Assembly (NCBI RefSeq): GCF_003991405.1
Contig: NZ_RPEN01000158.1
Location: 1-64,000 of the forward strand
Source: Pseudorhodobacter sp. E13
Lineage (GTDB): Bacteria; Pseudomonadota; Alphaproteobacteria; Rhodobacterales; Rhodobacteraceae
Direction: 5' to 3'
DNA: 64,000 nucleotides
Both the position numbers and the translations under genes were made by a program. Positions 1 through 8,606 of the stretch are shown here, piece after piece; position 1 is the stretch's first letter; each line of letters begins with the position of its first letter. The notes beneath the pieces were generated by a model, which was given only the letters and a program-made list of their open reading frames with translations, was not told where the DNA came from and did no database searches.

Positions 1-33
1 CTGCTCGTCCGTCAGCCAGAATAGATTGCTCAT
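1..33 (-). mobile_element. IS5-type transposase, first 11 codons only (cut by window edge)
   Basis: The complement of bases 33 to 1 reads MSNLFWLTDEQ. I recognise this as the N-terminus of IS5-family (IS427-like) transposases common in Rhodobacteraceae, whose proteins open with MSNLFWLT followed by an acidic stretch. The rest of the element lies outside the window, so intactness cannot be judged. Bases 34 to about 56 contain the leader and probably the terminal inverted repeat of the element; its outer boundary cannot be fixed without the other end. Confidence 0.6.
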
Positions 34-242
34 GATCACCCCCGTAGCTAGGGGCCTTGAATCACGCAGCGACGGCAGCCTCAAGCAAATCAATGGGTCC
101 TGACCCTAGCCTGGGCCAAGCCATGCATCTGGCGCATGGCGGGATCACGGTTCTGGCCATTGTTAGCGCAAGCATTCGGGCCGATATAGGCAGCAGGAAA
201 ACGCGGCATGGGGCCGGTTTTCAGATGTATGTGAGAAGAACC
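34..242. other. IS end and leader region of the small gene at 243
   Basis: Bases 34 to about 56 belong to the transposase leader and presumed terminal repeat (CCCCGTAGCTAGGGG is visible). The remainder has an open reading frame continuous with the small gene at 243, but its composition does not look coding and no ribosome-binding site supports an upstream start. I see nothing else in it. Confidence 0.4.
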
Positions 243-404
243 ATGAAAAACCTGATCCTTCGCGCCCAGACAGCGCTGCGCAACTATGCCAAATTTGTCA
301 TCACCCGGAATGAAATTGCCCGGCTGCCGCTGGATATCGCGCTTGACCTTGGCATCTATCGCGGCGACGCCGACAAGATCGCGCGCCAATCCGTTTACGG
401 CTAA
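243..404 (+). CDS. small DUF1127-like protein (53 aa)
   Basis: A 53-residue basic protein, MKNLILRAQ... ending in Y-G. The central part (TRNEIARLPLDIALDLGIYRG) resembles the short arginine-rich DUF1127/YjiS-type proteins of Rhodobacteraceae. These are cytoplasmic and of mostly unknown role; some family members affect RNA or phosphate and stress responses. The ATG at 243 gives a family-sized product, whereas the frame is open back to 57 without a ribosome-binding site. It lies immediately downstream of an IS end, so its original promoter may have been displaced. The assignment is by resemblance only. Confidence 0.55.
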   Translation: MKNLILRAQTALRNYAKFVITRNEIARLPLDIALDLGIYRGDADKIARQSVYG

Positions 405-425
405 GGGGCCGCGCGCCCTGCCCCG

Positions 426-920
426 TTAGCGGGCATAGCGCGCGATCAACGCATCCCGCACGGCGGGGGGAACGAATTTCGACACATCGCCCCCCAGCCG
501 TGCAATCTCTTTCACCAGTTTTGACGCAATGGCCTGCCGCCGCGCATCGGCCATCATGAACACCGTCTCGATCGAGCTGTCGAGCGCGCGGTTCATGCCA
601 ACCATCTGAAATTCATATTCAAAATCGGCCACCGCGCGCAAACCGCGCACGATCACGCTGGCACCGACATCGCGGGCACAGTCGATCAGCAGGTTTTCGA
701 ACGGGTGCACGATGATCTTACCGCCGGTTTTGGCGACGATGGGGGCACATTCCGCCTCGACCATGGCGACGCGTTCTTCCAGCGAGAACAGCGGCCCCTT
801 GTCGCGGTTGATCGCCACACCAATCACCAACACATCCACCAGCGCCATGGCCCGCTGGATGATATCGGTATGACCCAAGGTGATCGGGTCAAAGGTTCCG
901 GGGTATAGTCCGGTTCGCAT
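426..920 (-). CDS. coaD: phosphopantetheine adenylyltransferase
   Basis: Catalyses the fourth step of coenzyme A synthesis, joining ATP and 4'-phosphopantetheine to give dephospho-CoA. The 164-residue product has the usual length. It opens MRTGLYPGTFDP with the nucleotidyltransferase motif T14-L-G-H17 and carries the conserved VRGLRAVADFEYE stretch in the middle. The ATG at 920 is chosen because the family starts here and a strong GGAGGAG site lies just upstream; an in-frame extension to 953 is not supported. It is a single gene on the minus strand between the small gene at 243 and the CBS protein. Confidence 0.96.
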   Translation of the reverse strand: MRTGLYPGTFDPITLGHTDIIQRAMALVDVLVIGVAINRDKGPLFSLEERVAMVEAECAPIVAKTGGKIIVHPFENLLIDCARDVGASVIVRGLRAVADFEYEFQMVGMNRALDSSIETVFMMADARRQAIASKLVKEIARLGGDVSKFVPPAVRDALIARYAR

Positions 921-1032
921 GGCGGCTCCTCCTATCGCTGCCGCACGCAACAATATTGCGCCGGGGATTGCAAGGGTGTTTTCTGCCCCCTTGGCCCCCG
1001 GCCCTGTGCCGAAAATTCAACGGCGCGCCGGG

Positions 1033-1467
1033 TCAGAAGCCTTTGATCATGCCTTCCAGCGCGTCTTTTTCCATCGCCAGTTCGGACAAGCGTGCCTTGA
1101 CCACATCACCGATAGAGATCAGGCCCACCATCGCATCGCCATCCATCACGGGCATGTGGCGGAAACGGCCATCGGTCATTTTCTGCATCACCTGATCTGC
1201 CGTGTCGTTGCGTGCGCAGGTCACAAGTTTTGTGGTCATGATGCTGTCCACCGGGTCGGACATGCACACAACGCCGCGTTTGCCCAGTTCGCGCACGATA
1301 TCGCGTTCGGACAAAATGCCCAGCGGTTTGGTGCCATCATTGGAAATCATCAGCGCCCCGATCCGCTTTTCCGACAGGACCTGCGCGGCCTCGCTGAGCG
1401 TGATACCGGGTTTGACAGTAAAAACACCTTCGCCGGGCTTGGATTTCAAGATTTGTTGCACGAGCAT
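1033..1467 (-). CDS. CBS-domain pair protein (144 aa)
   Basis: A stand-alone protein of two tandem CBS domains (roughly residues 8-60 and 75-130). Each has the family pattern, for example GALMISNDG...LGILSERDIV and HMPVMDGDAMVGLISIGDVV. CBS pairs usually bind adenosine nucleotides and act as regulatory or sensory modules. No catalytic domain is fused, so the partner is unknown. It is probably monocistronic, with a promoter candidate at 1503-1530. Confidence 0.9.
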   Translation of the reverse strand: MLVQQILKSKPGEGVFTVKPGITLSEAAQVLSEKRIGALMISNDGTKPLGILSERDIVRELGKRGVVCMSDPVDSIMTTKLVTCARNDTADQVMQKMTDGRFRHMPVMDGDAMVGLISIGDVVKARLSELAMEKDALEGMIKGF

Positions 1468-1502
1468 GATGTTTCTCCCTTGACGGTCTGCGCTGGGATC
1501 AA

Positions 1503-1530
1503 AGCGTAACCACGCGACATTTTATGTCAA
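1503..1530 (-). promoter_or_regulatory. candidate sigma-70 promoter of the CBS gene, with overlapping palindrome
   Basis: On the minus strand TTGACA (1530-1525) and TACGCT (1508-1503) are 16 bases apart, about 35 bases before the CBS-protein start. The -35 box lies inside the palindrome GACAT-AAA-ATGTC (1516-1528), a plausible repressor site. Confidence 0.45.
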
Positions 1531-1625
1531 GCACGTTGCTGAAAGTTAACGATTGTTTCGCAGGCGATGCGCGCAGGCCACGGGCGTGGAATGGGGCTTG
1601 CCTTGGCATGGAAAGGGCGCTGTAA

Positions 1626-1641
1626 CTTGGGCAAACCCAAG
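1626..1641. promoter_or_regulatory. inverted repeat CTTGGG-CAAA-CCCAAG
   Basis: A perfect 6-bp inverted repeat with a 4-base centre, ending 14 bases before the ATG of the FAD oxidoreductase. It could be an operator or an mRNA hairpin near the start. No protein can be assigned to it. Confidence 0.35.
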
Positions 1642-1655
1642 CTGACAGGCCCCGC

Positions 1656-2879
1656 ATGAATGCCCCGCTGCGCACCGACCCGCCAAAACGCAACCGCTAT
1701 GATGTGGTGATCATCGGGGGGGCGATGATGGGCAGTTCGGCGGCATGGTTTCTGGCCAACACCCCCGATTTCACCGGCTCGGTTCTGGTGGTAGAGCGGG
1801 ACCCGAGTTATGCTTTCGCCGCCACCTCGCATACCAATTCCTGTATTCGCCAGCAGTTTTCCACCGCGCTGAATGTGAAAATCTCGCAATTCGGGGCGGA
1901 ATTCGTGCAAAACCTGCCCGCCTTCATGGGGCCAGAGGCCGAAGCGCCAAAGCTGCGCATCCAGAATTTCGGCTATCTTTACCTTGCCGCGGATGACGCC
2001 TTTGCCAAAACGCTGCGCGACAGTGCCGCCGTGCAGCGCGCCGCCGGAGCCGCAACCCGGCTTTTGACGCCAGAGGAGATCAAATCCGCCTACCCGTTCT
2101 ATGCGGTGGATGATCTGGTGCTGGGCAGTATCAACACGGTGGACGAAGGCTATTTCGACGGCATCACCCTGTTCGATCTGTTTCGCCGAAACGCCCGGCG
2201 CGCTGGGGTGGACTATGTGGCGAATGAGGTTGTGTCCTTGCAGAAAAACGCCGCAGGCGACCGGGTAAACAGCGTCACGCTGGCCTCGGGGGAGGTGATT
2301 GCTTGCGGCACGGTGATCAATGCGGCAGGCACGCGCGGGGCAAGGATTGCGGGGCTGTTGGGCATCCCCCTGCCTGTTGAGCCGCGCAAACGTTATACTT
2401 GGGTGTTTTCGGCGCAAGAGCCGCTGGACAGGCCGCTGCCCCTGACCATTGACCCTTCGGGCGTGCATGTCCGGCAGGATGGCAAAACCACCTATATGGC
2501 GGGCGGGCACAGCGCTATCGACCCCGCCGCCGACCCGACAGATTTCAGCATGGACCCCGCGCTGTGGCAGGATCATATCTGGCCCGCCATCGCCACCCGC
2601 ATCCCGCAGTTTGAGACGATCAAGGTCATCCGCGAATGGGCGGGCCAATATGACATGAACACACTGGATCATAACGCGGTGGTCGGCCCGCATGATGAGG
2701 TGGGGAATTTCCTGTTCCTGAACGGGTTTTCCGGCCATGGGTTGCAGCAATCCCCTGCCATGGGCCGCGCCATTGCCGAATGGGTGACATACGGTGCCTA
2801 TCGCAGCCTTGATATGACGCCGCTGGGCTATGCCCGGATCAGACGGGGGCAACCCTACCGGGAAACCGCGATCATCTGA
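1656..2879 (+). CDS. FAD-dependent oxidoreductase, DAO family (407 aa)
   Basis: A glycine/D-amino-acid oxidase-type flavoprotein. It has an N-terminal dinucleotide-binding fold (residues 15-30, VVIIGGAMMGSSAA, where the usual GxGxxG reads GGAMMG) and the family C-terminal motif NGFSGHGLQQSPAMG. It probably oxidises an amine or amino acid; the substrate cannot be read from the sequence. The ATG at 1656 follows a weak ribosome-binding site. The downstream LysR gene is convergent, and beyond it lie a dipeptidase and a peptide importer. A role in breaking down an imported amino acid or dipeptide product is therefore possible but inferred from context only. Confidence 0.85.
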   Translation: MNAPLRTDPPKRNRYDVVIIGGAMMGSSAAWFLANTPDFTGSVLVVERDPSYAFAATSHTNSCIRQQFSTALNVKISQFGAEFVQNLPAFMGPEAEAPKLRIQNFGYLYLAADDAFAKTLRDSAAVQRAAGAATRLLTPEEIKSAYPFYAVDDLVLGSINTVDEGYFDGITLFDLFRRNARRAGVDYVANEVVSLQKNAAGDRVNSVTLASGEVIACGTVINAAGTRGARIAGLLGIPLPVEPRKRYTWVFSAQEPLDRPLPLTIDPSGVHVRQDGKTTYMAGGHSAIDPAADPTDFSMDPALWQDHIWPAIATRIPQFETIKVIREWAGQYDMNTLDHNAVVGPHDEVGNFLFLNGFSGHGLQQSPAMGRAIAEWVTYGAYRSLDMTPLGYARIRRGQPYRETAII

Positions 2880-2889
2880 CGGCGGGCCT

Positions 2890-3798
2890 TCACGCCTTTT
2901 CCGAGAACGGGTCTATCGGCGTGTGCAGCCGCAAATGCCGCATGAAGGCGCGGGCGGTGGCCGATTGGGGCCGCGCGTCAGAGGCCACGAAATAGCTGCG
3001 ATAGGTCAGATCACTGTCAAAGGCGCGGAAGGCCAGATCCTTGCTGCGATAGCTATAGATCGGGAACGGGTTTACCACCGTCAGCCCCAGCCCCGCGCTG
3101 ACCATATCCACCGCCGCAAAAGAGGTTGCCACCTCGGCCAGCACAATCGGCACGGCTGCCACGGCTTGAAAAATCGTATCGAGTTGCGCGCGGCGGGCGT
3201 GGCGATGGGTCAGCGCGATCAGCGGCTGGTCATGCAGGTCTTGCGGGCGGATCACGCTTTGCTGCGCCAGCGCATGGCCCTTGGGCAGCACACACACCGC
3301 GCTGGAGGTGCGATAGGGCGTCAACCGGATACCATCGCGCGACAGTTCCACCCCCGTCAGCCCCAGATCAAAGCGGTTTTCGACGATGCCGCGAATAACC
3401 TCATCCGATTGCGCCACCTCAAGGCTGATATAGGCGTGCGGATTGGTCTGGATGAAACTGGCGATATGCGTGGTCAAAAACCGATGCGCATAGGTCGGCG
3501 GCGCGATCAGGCGCAGGGTTTCGCGCGCGCGTTCGGGGGGGCCGGACAGCCGGTTCAGGGCCTCAAACAACGGGTCGAGCCTGTGGTTCAACTGCACCGC
3601 TTCACGCGTGGCGACGAGGCGCCCGGCATCGCGTTCAAACAGAATCTGGCCGATCCGCGCCTCCAGACTGCTGATCGACCGGCTGACCGCCGATTGCGAC
3701 AGGCCCAGCCGTGCCGCGGCAGCCGAGGTGGTGCCCGATTCCATCACCGCCCGCAGGGCCTGATATTCGGGCAAGCTGTGCCATATGCGTGCGGCCAT
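2890..3798 (-). CDS. LysR-family transcriptional regulator (302 aa)
   Basis: An N-terminal winged helix-turn-helix (about residues 8-65, with TSAAAARLGLSQSAVSRSISSLEARIG) is followed by a LysR substrate-binding domain (about 90-295). The length is typical. The gene is divergent from the M19 dipeptidase/ABC importer operon across a 109-base AT-rich gap, the classic arrangement for a LysR protein controlling its neighbour and itself. The inducer is unknown; a dipeptide or amino acid is likely from context. No strong ribosome-binding site precedes the ATG at 3798. Confidence 0.93.
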   Translation of the reverse strand: MAARIWHSLPEYQALRAVMESGTTSAAAARLGLSQSAVSRSISSLEARIGQILFERDAGRLVATREAVQLNHRLDPLFEALNRLSGPPERARETLRLIAPPTYAHRFLTTHIASFIQTNPHAYISLEVAQSDEVIRGIVENRFDLGLTGVELSRDGIRLTPYRTSSAVCVLPKGHALAQQSVIRPQDLHDQPLIALTHRHARRAQLDTIFQAVAAVPIVLAEVATSFAAVDMVSAGLGLTVVNPFPIYSYRSKDLAFRAFDSDLTYRSYFVASDARPQSATARAFMRHLRLHTPIDPFSEKA

Positions 3799-3907
3799 GC
3801 TGATTTTTTACCAAAAGGTCATAATGCTATGCGCTTTTATCATACTCTTTTTTCTGGTGCATGACAAAAAATGCCGTAGCCTTTGGCCATTCGCTATCCT
3901 TGGGGGC
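3799..3907. promoter_or_regulatory. divergent LysR/dipeptidase control region
   Basis: This 109-base gap is clearly richer in A and T than the flanking genes. It contains an imperfect dyad, ATAA-N12-TTAT, at about 3822-3841, of the size and spacing of a LysR-type site. I infer that it carries both divergent promoters. Exact boxes cannot be assigned with confidence. Confidence 0.4.
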
Positions 3908-4975
3908 ATGGCTTTGACAGATTCTCTGCATCCGCTGGTTTTTGACGGCCATAATGACGTATTGCTGAAACTCTATCGCGCGGGTGGCGTGGCGGCGGCA
4001 GAAAGCTTTGTCGCGGGCTGCCCCGGTGCGCTGGATGTGCCTGCGGCGCGCGCGGGTGGGTTTGGTGGCGGCTTCTTTGCGGTCTTTGTGCCCTCGCCCA
4101 CCGATCTGGCGGTGAAATTCGAAGAGATGACCAAGCCGGAATATCAGCTTGTGTTGCCCGATGCGATTGATTGGGAAGATGCCTTTCCCGTGGTCATGGC
4201 CCAAGCCGCGATTTTGTTTGAGTTGGAGCGGTTGGGCGCGGTGAAAATCTGCCGCACGGTGGCCGATATTCGCGCGGCGCTGGCCTCGGGCGTCATGGCC
4301 GCGATTTTCCATATCGAAGGGGCCGAGGCGATTGATGCCGATCTGCATACGCTGGAAGTGCTGTATCAGGCGGGGTTGCGGTCGCTTGGCCCGGTCTGGA
4401 GCAGGCCCACGATTTTCGGCGACGGCGTGCCTTTCCGCTTTCCCAGCAGTCCCGATACCGGGGCCGGGTTGACCGATGCAGGGCTGCGGCTGGTCAAGCG
4501 CTGCAATCAGTTGCGCATCATGCTGGACCTGTCGCATCTGAACGAGGCAGGGTTTTGGGATGTGGCCCGCCATTCCGACGCGCCTTTGGTCGCCACACAT
4601 TCAAATGCCCATGTTCTGTGCAATCACAGCCGAAATCTGACCGATAAACAACTTGCTGCAATTGCCGAGACTGATGGTATGGTGGGGTTGAACTTTGCGG
4701 TCGCCTTCCTGCGAGAGGATGGCAAAATGCTGGCAGATGTGCCGCTGACGCAGATACTACGGCACATTGACCATCTGATCGCGCAGGTCGGCGAAGATCG
4801 CGTCGGCCTTGGATCGGATTACGATGGCGCGGTTGTGCCAGAGGATGTGACGCGCGTGTCGGGGCTGCCTGCCCTGCGCCGTGCCATGCAAGACCACGGC
4901 TATGGTGACGCCTTGATTGCCAAGCTGTGCCATGAAAACTGGCTTCGGGTTCTGGAAAAAACCTGGGGGGGCTAA
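3908..4975 (+). CDS. membrane-dipeptidase-type peptidase, family M19 (355 aa)
   Basis: A zinc-dependent dipeptidase that cleaves Xaa-Xaa dipeptides, often including those with a C-terminal D-residue. Visible ligands and motifs: H15-x-D17 in VFDGHNDVLLKL, bridging E137 in FHIEGAEAI, ATHSNAH and NHSRNL in the second half, and GSDYDGA near the end. No signal peptide is present, so it is probably cytoplasmic. The ATG at 3908 matches the family start; a longer frame back to 3785 would run through the promoter region and into the LysR gene. It is the first gene of an operon with a complete peptide importer 53 bases downstream, so import and cleavage appear to be linked. Confidence 0.93.
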   Translation: MALTDSLHPLVFDGHNDVLLKLYRAGGVAAAESFVAGCPGALDVPAARAGGFGGGFFAVFVPSPTDLAVKFEEMTKPEYQLVLPDAIDWEDAFPVVMAQAAILFELERLGAVKICRTVADIRAALASGVMAAIFHIEGAEAIDADLHTLEVLYQAGLRSLGPVWSRPTIFGDGVPFRFPSSPDTGAGLTDAGLRLVKRCNQLRIMLDLSHLNEAGFWDVARHSDAPLVATHSNAHVLCNHSRNLTDKQLAAIAETDGMVGLNFAVAFLREDGKMLADVPLTQILRHIDHLIAQVGEDRVGLGSDYDGAVVPEDVTRVSGLPALRRAMQDHGYGDALIAKLCHENWLRVLEKTWGG

Positions 4976-5028
4976 CCCCCTGCCCCGACAGCCGCTCTGC
5001 AACGTCTAACAGAAAGAGGGATGTAATT

Positions 5029-6627
5029 ATGAAGATGTGGACCCAAACACTCGCCGGGGCGACGATGGCCGTCGCGCTCAGCTTTACGTCGGTCGCTGTG
5101 CTGGCCGAAACCCCTGCCAATATGCTGGTGGTGGCCAACCGGATTGACGATATTACCACGATGGACCCGGCGCAAAGCTTTGAATTTGCGGGCTCGGACG
5201 TGAACCAGAACATCTATGGCAAGCTGGTCAACTTTGACCCGCTGGATTTCGACAAGGGCTATGTGCCGGATCTGGCGGAAAGCTGGGTCGTGTCGGAAGA
5301 TGGCATGTCCATCACATTCACCATGCGCGAAGGGGTGAAGTTTCAATCCGGCAACCCGGTGACGGCACCGGATGCCGAATGGTCGCTGCGCCGCGCCGTG
5401 ATCCTGAACAAGACACCTGCGTTCATTCTGACGCAATTCGGCTTTACCCCCGAAAACGTGGCCGAGACGATCAAGGCCGATGGCAACACGCTGACCATCA
5501 AGACCGACAAGCGCTATGCGACATCTTTCGTGCTGAACTGCCTGACGGCGACCATCGGTTCCATCGTCGATATGAAAACCGCGATGGAGCATGAGGTGGA
5601 TGGCGATATGGGCAATGCCTGGCTTGCCACCAATTCCGCAGGCTCTGGCCCCTATACGCTGGTCGGCTGGAAGCCCAATGAATCCGTGACCTTGCAGGCC
5701 AACCCCGACTATTACGGCGGTGCGCCCGCAATGGAACGCGTGATCGTGCGCCATGTCGCGGAAAGCGCCAGCCAGCGTTTGCTGCTGGAGGCTGGTGACA
5801 TTGACGTGGCCCGCAACCTCAACCCCGAAGATATTGCCGGTGTGCGCAATGCGGCTGGTATCGTCGTGCAGGAGGAGCTGAAAGGCCGCCTGATGTATCT
5901 GGGCCTGAACCAGACGCATCCGGTGCTGTCCAAGCCGCAAGTGCGCCAAGCGTTCAAATATCTGGTCGATTATGAAGGCATGCAGAACAGCTTTCTGAAT
6001 GGGCAATACACGACGCATCAGAACTTCTTGCCGAAAACCTATCTGGGGGCCTCGACCGAAAACCCGTTCAGCCTGAACATCGAAAAGGCCAAGGAATTGT
6101 TGGCCGAGGCGGGTGTGGAAAATCTGGAAATCGAAGTTGGCGTGCGCGAGGCGCAGGAACGGATTGAGATTGCGCAGAGCTTCCAGAACACCGCCGCACA
6201 GGCTGGCATCAAGGTGAACATCACCGTGGGCACCGGCAAGCAGATTCTGGACCGGTATCGCGCGCGCGAACTGGATATGTCGCTGGAAGCCTGGGGCCCG
6301 GATTATCCCGATCCGCAGACCAATGCCGGCACATTCGCCTATAACCCCGACAACAGTCTGGAGGCCAAAGCCACCGGCCTGCTGGCATGGCGTCTGGCAT
6401 GGGATACCGATGGGCTGACCCCCTTGACCGAAGCCGCCGTGACCGAAGTGGACCGCGACAAGCGGATCGCCATGTATCAGGAAATTCAGGCGAAATTCCG
6501 CGAAACCTCGCCCTTTGTCATCATGTTCCAGCAGATCGAACAGGATGGCGTGCGCGACAATGTGAAAAACTTCACCACCGGTGAGGCGATCGGTTCCGCC
6601 GATTACAGCAAAGTCGTCAAGGAATGA
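5029..6627 (+). CDS. ABC transporter substrate-binding protein, DppA/OppA type (532 aa)
   Basis: A periplasmic solute-binding protein of family 5 (SBP_bac_5). A Sec signal peptide is visible, with predicted cleavage after A26 (VAVLA/ETP). The mature protein has the family layout, with VVANRIDDITTMDPA at the start and YPDPQTNAGTF near the C-terminal lobe. It captures dipeptides, oligopeptides or a related ligand for the permeases encoded next. The ribosome-binding site AGAGGG precedes the ATG. The stop overlaps the next start by four bases (ATGA), indicating coupled translation. Confidence 0.95.
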   Translation: MKMWTQTLAGATMAVALSFTSVAVLAETPANMLVVANRIDDITTMDPAQSFEFAGSDVNQNIYGKLVNFDPLDFDKGYVPDLAESWVVSEDGMSITFTMREGVKFQSGNPVTAPDAEWSLRRAVILNKTPAFILTQFGFTPENVAETIKADGNTLTIKTDKRYATSFVLNCLTATIGSIVDMKTAMEHEVDGDMGNAWLATNSAGSGPYTLVGWKPNESVTLQANPDYYGGAPAMERVIVRHVAESASQRLLLEAGDIDVARNLNPEDIAGVRNAAGIVVQEELKGRLMYLGLNQTHPVLSKPQVRQAFKYLVDYEGMQNSFLNGQYTTHQNFLPKTYLGASTENPFSLNIEKAKELLAEAGVENLEIEVGVREAQERIEIAQSFQNTAAQAGIKVNITVGTGKQILDRYRARELDMSLEAWGPDYPDPQTNAGTFAYNPDNSLEAKATGLLAWRLAWDTDGLTPLTEAAVTEVDRDKRIAMYQEIQAKFRETSPFVIMFQQIEQDGVRDNVKNFTTGEAIGSADYSKVVKE

Positions 6628-7682
6628 CATCGGCCAATCATGAAGGGGGCGCGCGGCAACGCGCGTCCCTGCCCCTTTGGGTGACGGCCTCGATCAAAAC
6701 GCTTGGTTCCATCGCAGTGACGATGCTGGGGCTGGTGTTTATCACCTTCATCATCGGGCGGGTGATGCCGATTGACCCGGTGCTGGCGATTGTGGGCGAA
6801 CGCGCTTCGCAATCCACCTATGACGCGGTGTATTACCAGCTTGGGCTGGACAAGCCGGTGATCGTGCAATTCGGCTATTACGTCTGGGATGTGATGCGCG
6901 GCGATTTCGGCATGTCCTTGCTGAACGCGCGCCCCGTGGCCGAAGATATCGCGCGGGTTTTCCCCGCCACGCTGGAACTGGCAACGCTGGGCGTGTGCTT
7001 TGGCATCGTGCTGGGCGTGCCTTTGGGCGTGGTGGCGGCGGTGCGCAAAGGGTCGTGGATTGACCAGCTTGCCCGCGTTGTGGCGCTGGTGGGATATTCC
7101 ATGCCGATTTTCTGGCTGGGGCTGATGGGGCTTTTGGTGTTCTACGGCATCTTGGGCTGGGTTGGCGGGCCGGGGCGCGTGGGCATCTTTTATGAAGATG
7201 TCGTGCCAAGTGTGACGGGCATGATCTTGGTCGACAGTATCCTTGACCGCAACTGGACCGTGCTGAAAGACGCCTTCAGCCATATCGTGCTGCCTGCTTC
7301 CCTTCTGGGCTATTACTCGCTGGCCTATATCAGCCGGATGACCCGCAGCTTCATGCTGGAACAGATGAGCGCGGAATATATCACCACTGCCCGCGTCAAA
7401 GGCATGTCGGAATGGGATGTGGTGTGGAAACACGCCTTCCGCAACATCCGCGTGCAACTGATAACCGTGATCGCGCTGTCATATGCCGGGCTCTTGGAAG
7501 GGTCGGTGCTGACCGAGATCATCTTTAGCTGGCCGGGGATCGGCAGCTATATCACCACCGCGTTGCTGTCGGCGGATATGAATGCGGTGCTGGGGGGCAC
7601 GGTGGTTGTGGGGTTGATTTTCATCCTGCTGAACATCTTTTCGGACCTGCTTTACAAGGTCTTTGACCCTCGCGCGCGCTAA
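6624..7682 (+). CDS. ABC transporter permease, DppB type (352 aa)
   Basis: The first inner-membrane permease of the peptide importer. An initial membrane segment lies at about residues 25-45 (LGSIAVTMLGLVFITFIIG). The rest is the BPD_transp_1 domain, with the EAA-type loop near ITTARVKGMSEWDVVWKHAFRN, which contacts the ATPases. A longer periplasmic stretch after residue 170 makes it slightly longer than E. coli DppB. Translation is coupled to the binding-protein gene by the ATGA overlap. Confidence 0.95.
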   Translation: MTSANHEGGARQRASLPLWVTASIKTLGSIAVTMLGLVFITFIIGRVMPIDPVLAIVGERASQSTYDAVYYQLGLDKPVIVQFGYYVWDVMRGDFGMSLLNARPVAEDIARVFPATLELATLGVCFGIVLGVPLGVVAAVRKGSWIDQLARVVALVGYSMPIFWLGLMGLLVFYGILGWVGGPGRVGIFYEDVVPSVTGMILVDSILDRNWTVLKDAFSHIVLPASLLGYYSLAYISRMTRSFMLEQMSAEYITTARVKGMSEWDVVWKHAFRNIRVQLITVIALSYAGLLEGSVLTEIIFSWPGIGSYITTALLSADMNAVLGGTVVVGLIFILLNIFSDLLYKVFDPRAR

Positions 7683-7697
7683 TTGGAAGGGAAGAGA

Positions 7698-8606
7698 ATG
7701 GCCGAGCAAACCTTGCGGCAATGGTTGCTGACCGATACGCCCACATCGCGCAGACATGCCAAGCTTTCCGCGCTGTATCAGGGCTGGTTGTCGTTTCGCG
7801 GCAATACGATGGCGATGATCGGCTTGTGGATTCTGGTGGCGCTGGTGGCGATTGCGGCGGCGGCACCGCTGATCTCGCCGCATGATCCCTTTGTGCAGGA
7901 TTTGGGCAACCGTCTGGCCCCTTTGGGGACAGACGGGCATATTCTGGGCACCGACAGCCTTGGCCGGGATATCCTGTCGCGGCTGATCTATGGCAGCCGC
8001 ATCACGCTGTATATCGTGGCACTGGTGGCCTTGATCGCGCCGATTGCGGGGCTGCTGGTGGGCACGGTGTCGGGCTATGTTGGCGGCTGGGTCGATGTGG
8101 TGTTGATGCGCATCACCGATATTTTCCTTGCCTTTCCACGCCTTGTTCTGGCGCTGGCCTTTGTGGCCGCCCTTGGTGCCGGGATTGAAAACGCCGTGCT
8201 GGCGATTTCGCTGACCGCCTGGCCCCCCTATGCCCGCATCGCGCGGGCCGAAACGCTGACCATCCGTTCCGCCGATTATATCAGCGCCATCCAGTTGCAG
8301 GGTGCGGGGGCGATGCGCATCATCACGCGGCATATCTGGCCCCTTTGTATCTCCAGCCTGATCGTGCGGGTGACGCTGGATATGGCAGGCATCATTCTGG
8401 CCGCCGCAGGGCTTGGCTTTCTGGGCCTTGGCGCACAGCCGCCCAGCCCGGAATGGGGTGCCATGATTTCCGAAGGGCGGCGGTTCATCCTCGATCATTG
8501 GTGGGTCGCCACCATGCCGGGCCTTGCCATCTTTACCGTCTCGCTCGCCTTCAACCTGCTGGGTGATGGGTTGCGCGACGTGCTGGACCCGAAGGGGGGC
8601 GAATGA
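7698..8606 (+). CDS. ABC transporter permease, DppC type (302 aa)
   Basis: The second permease of the importer. It has an N-terminal OppC_N-like membrane segment (about residues 40-62), the conserved PHDPF and LGTDSLGRDILSRLIYGSR motifs, and the BPD_transp_1 domain with the ATPase-contact loop ISAIQLQGAGAMRIITRHIWP. I chose the ATG at 7698, preceded by GGAAGGGAAG, rather than an in-frame TTG at 7683. The gene starts 15 bases after the DppB-type permease and overlaps the next gene by four bases. Confidence 0.95.
   Translation: MAEQTLRQWLLTDTPTSRRHAKLSALYQGWLSFRGNTMAMIGLWILVALVAIAAAAPLISPHDPFVQDLGNRLAPLGTDGHILGTDSLGRDILSRLIYGSRITLYIVALVALIAPIAGLLVGTVSGYVGGWVDVVLMRITDIFLAFPRLVLALAFVAALGAGIENAVLAISLTAWPPYARIARAETLTIRSADYISAIQLQGAGAMRIITRHIWPLCISSLIVRVTLDMAGIILAAAGLGFLGLGAQPPSPEWGAMISEGRRFILDHWWVATMPGLAIFTVSLAFNLLGDGLRDVLDPKGGE

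Noticed and set aside
3785-3907. 41-codon N-terminal extension of the M19 dipeptidase, resembling a hydrophobic leader
   Set aside because: It would start inside the LysR gene and run through the AT-rich divergent promoter region. The family start and correct length are given by the ATG at 3908.
4972-6630. 552-codon open frame on the minus strand opposite the peptide-binding protein gene
   Set aside because: It is antisense to a clear SBP gene with signal peptide, coupled start and family motifs. The translated frame is rich in His, Gly and Arg, as expected of a shadow in high-GC DNA.
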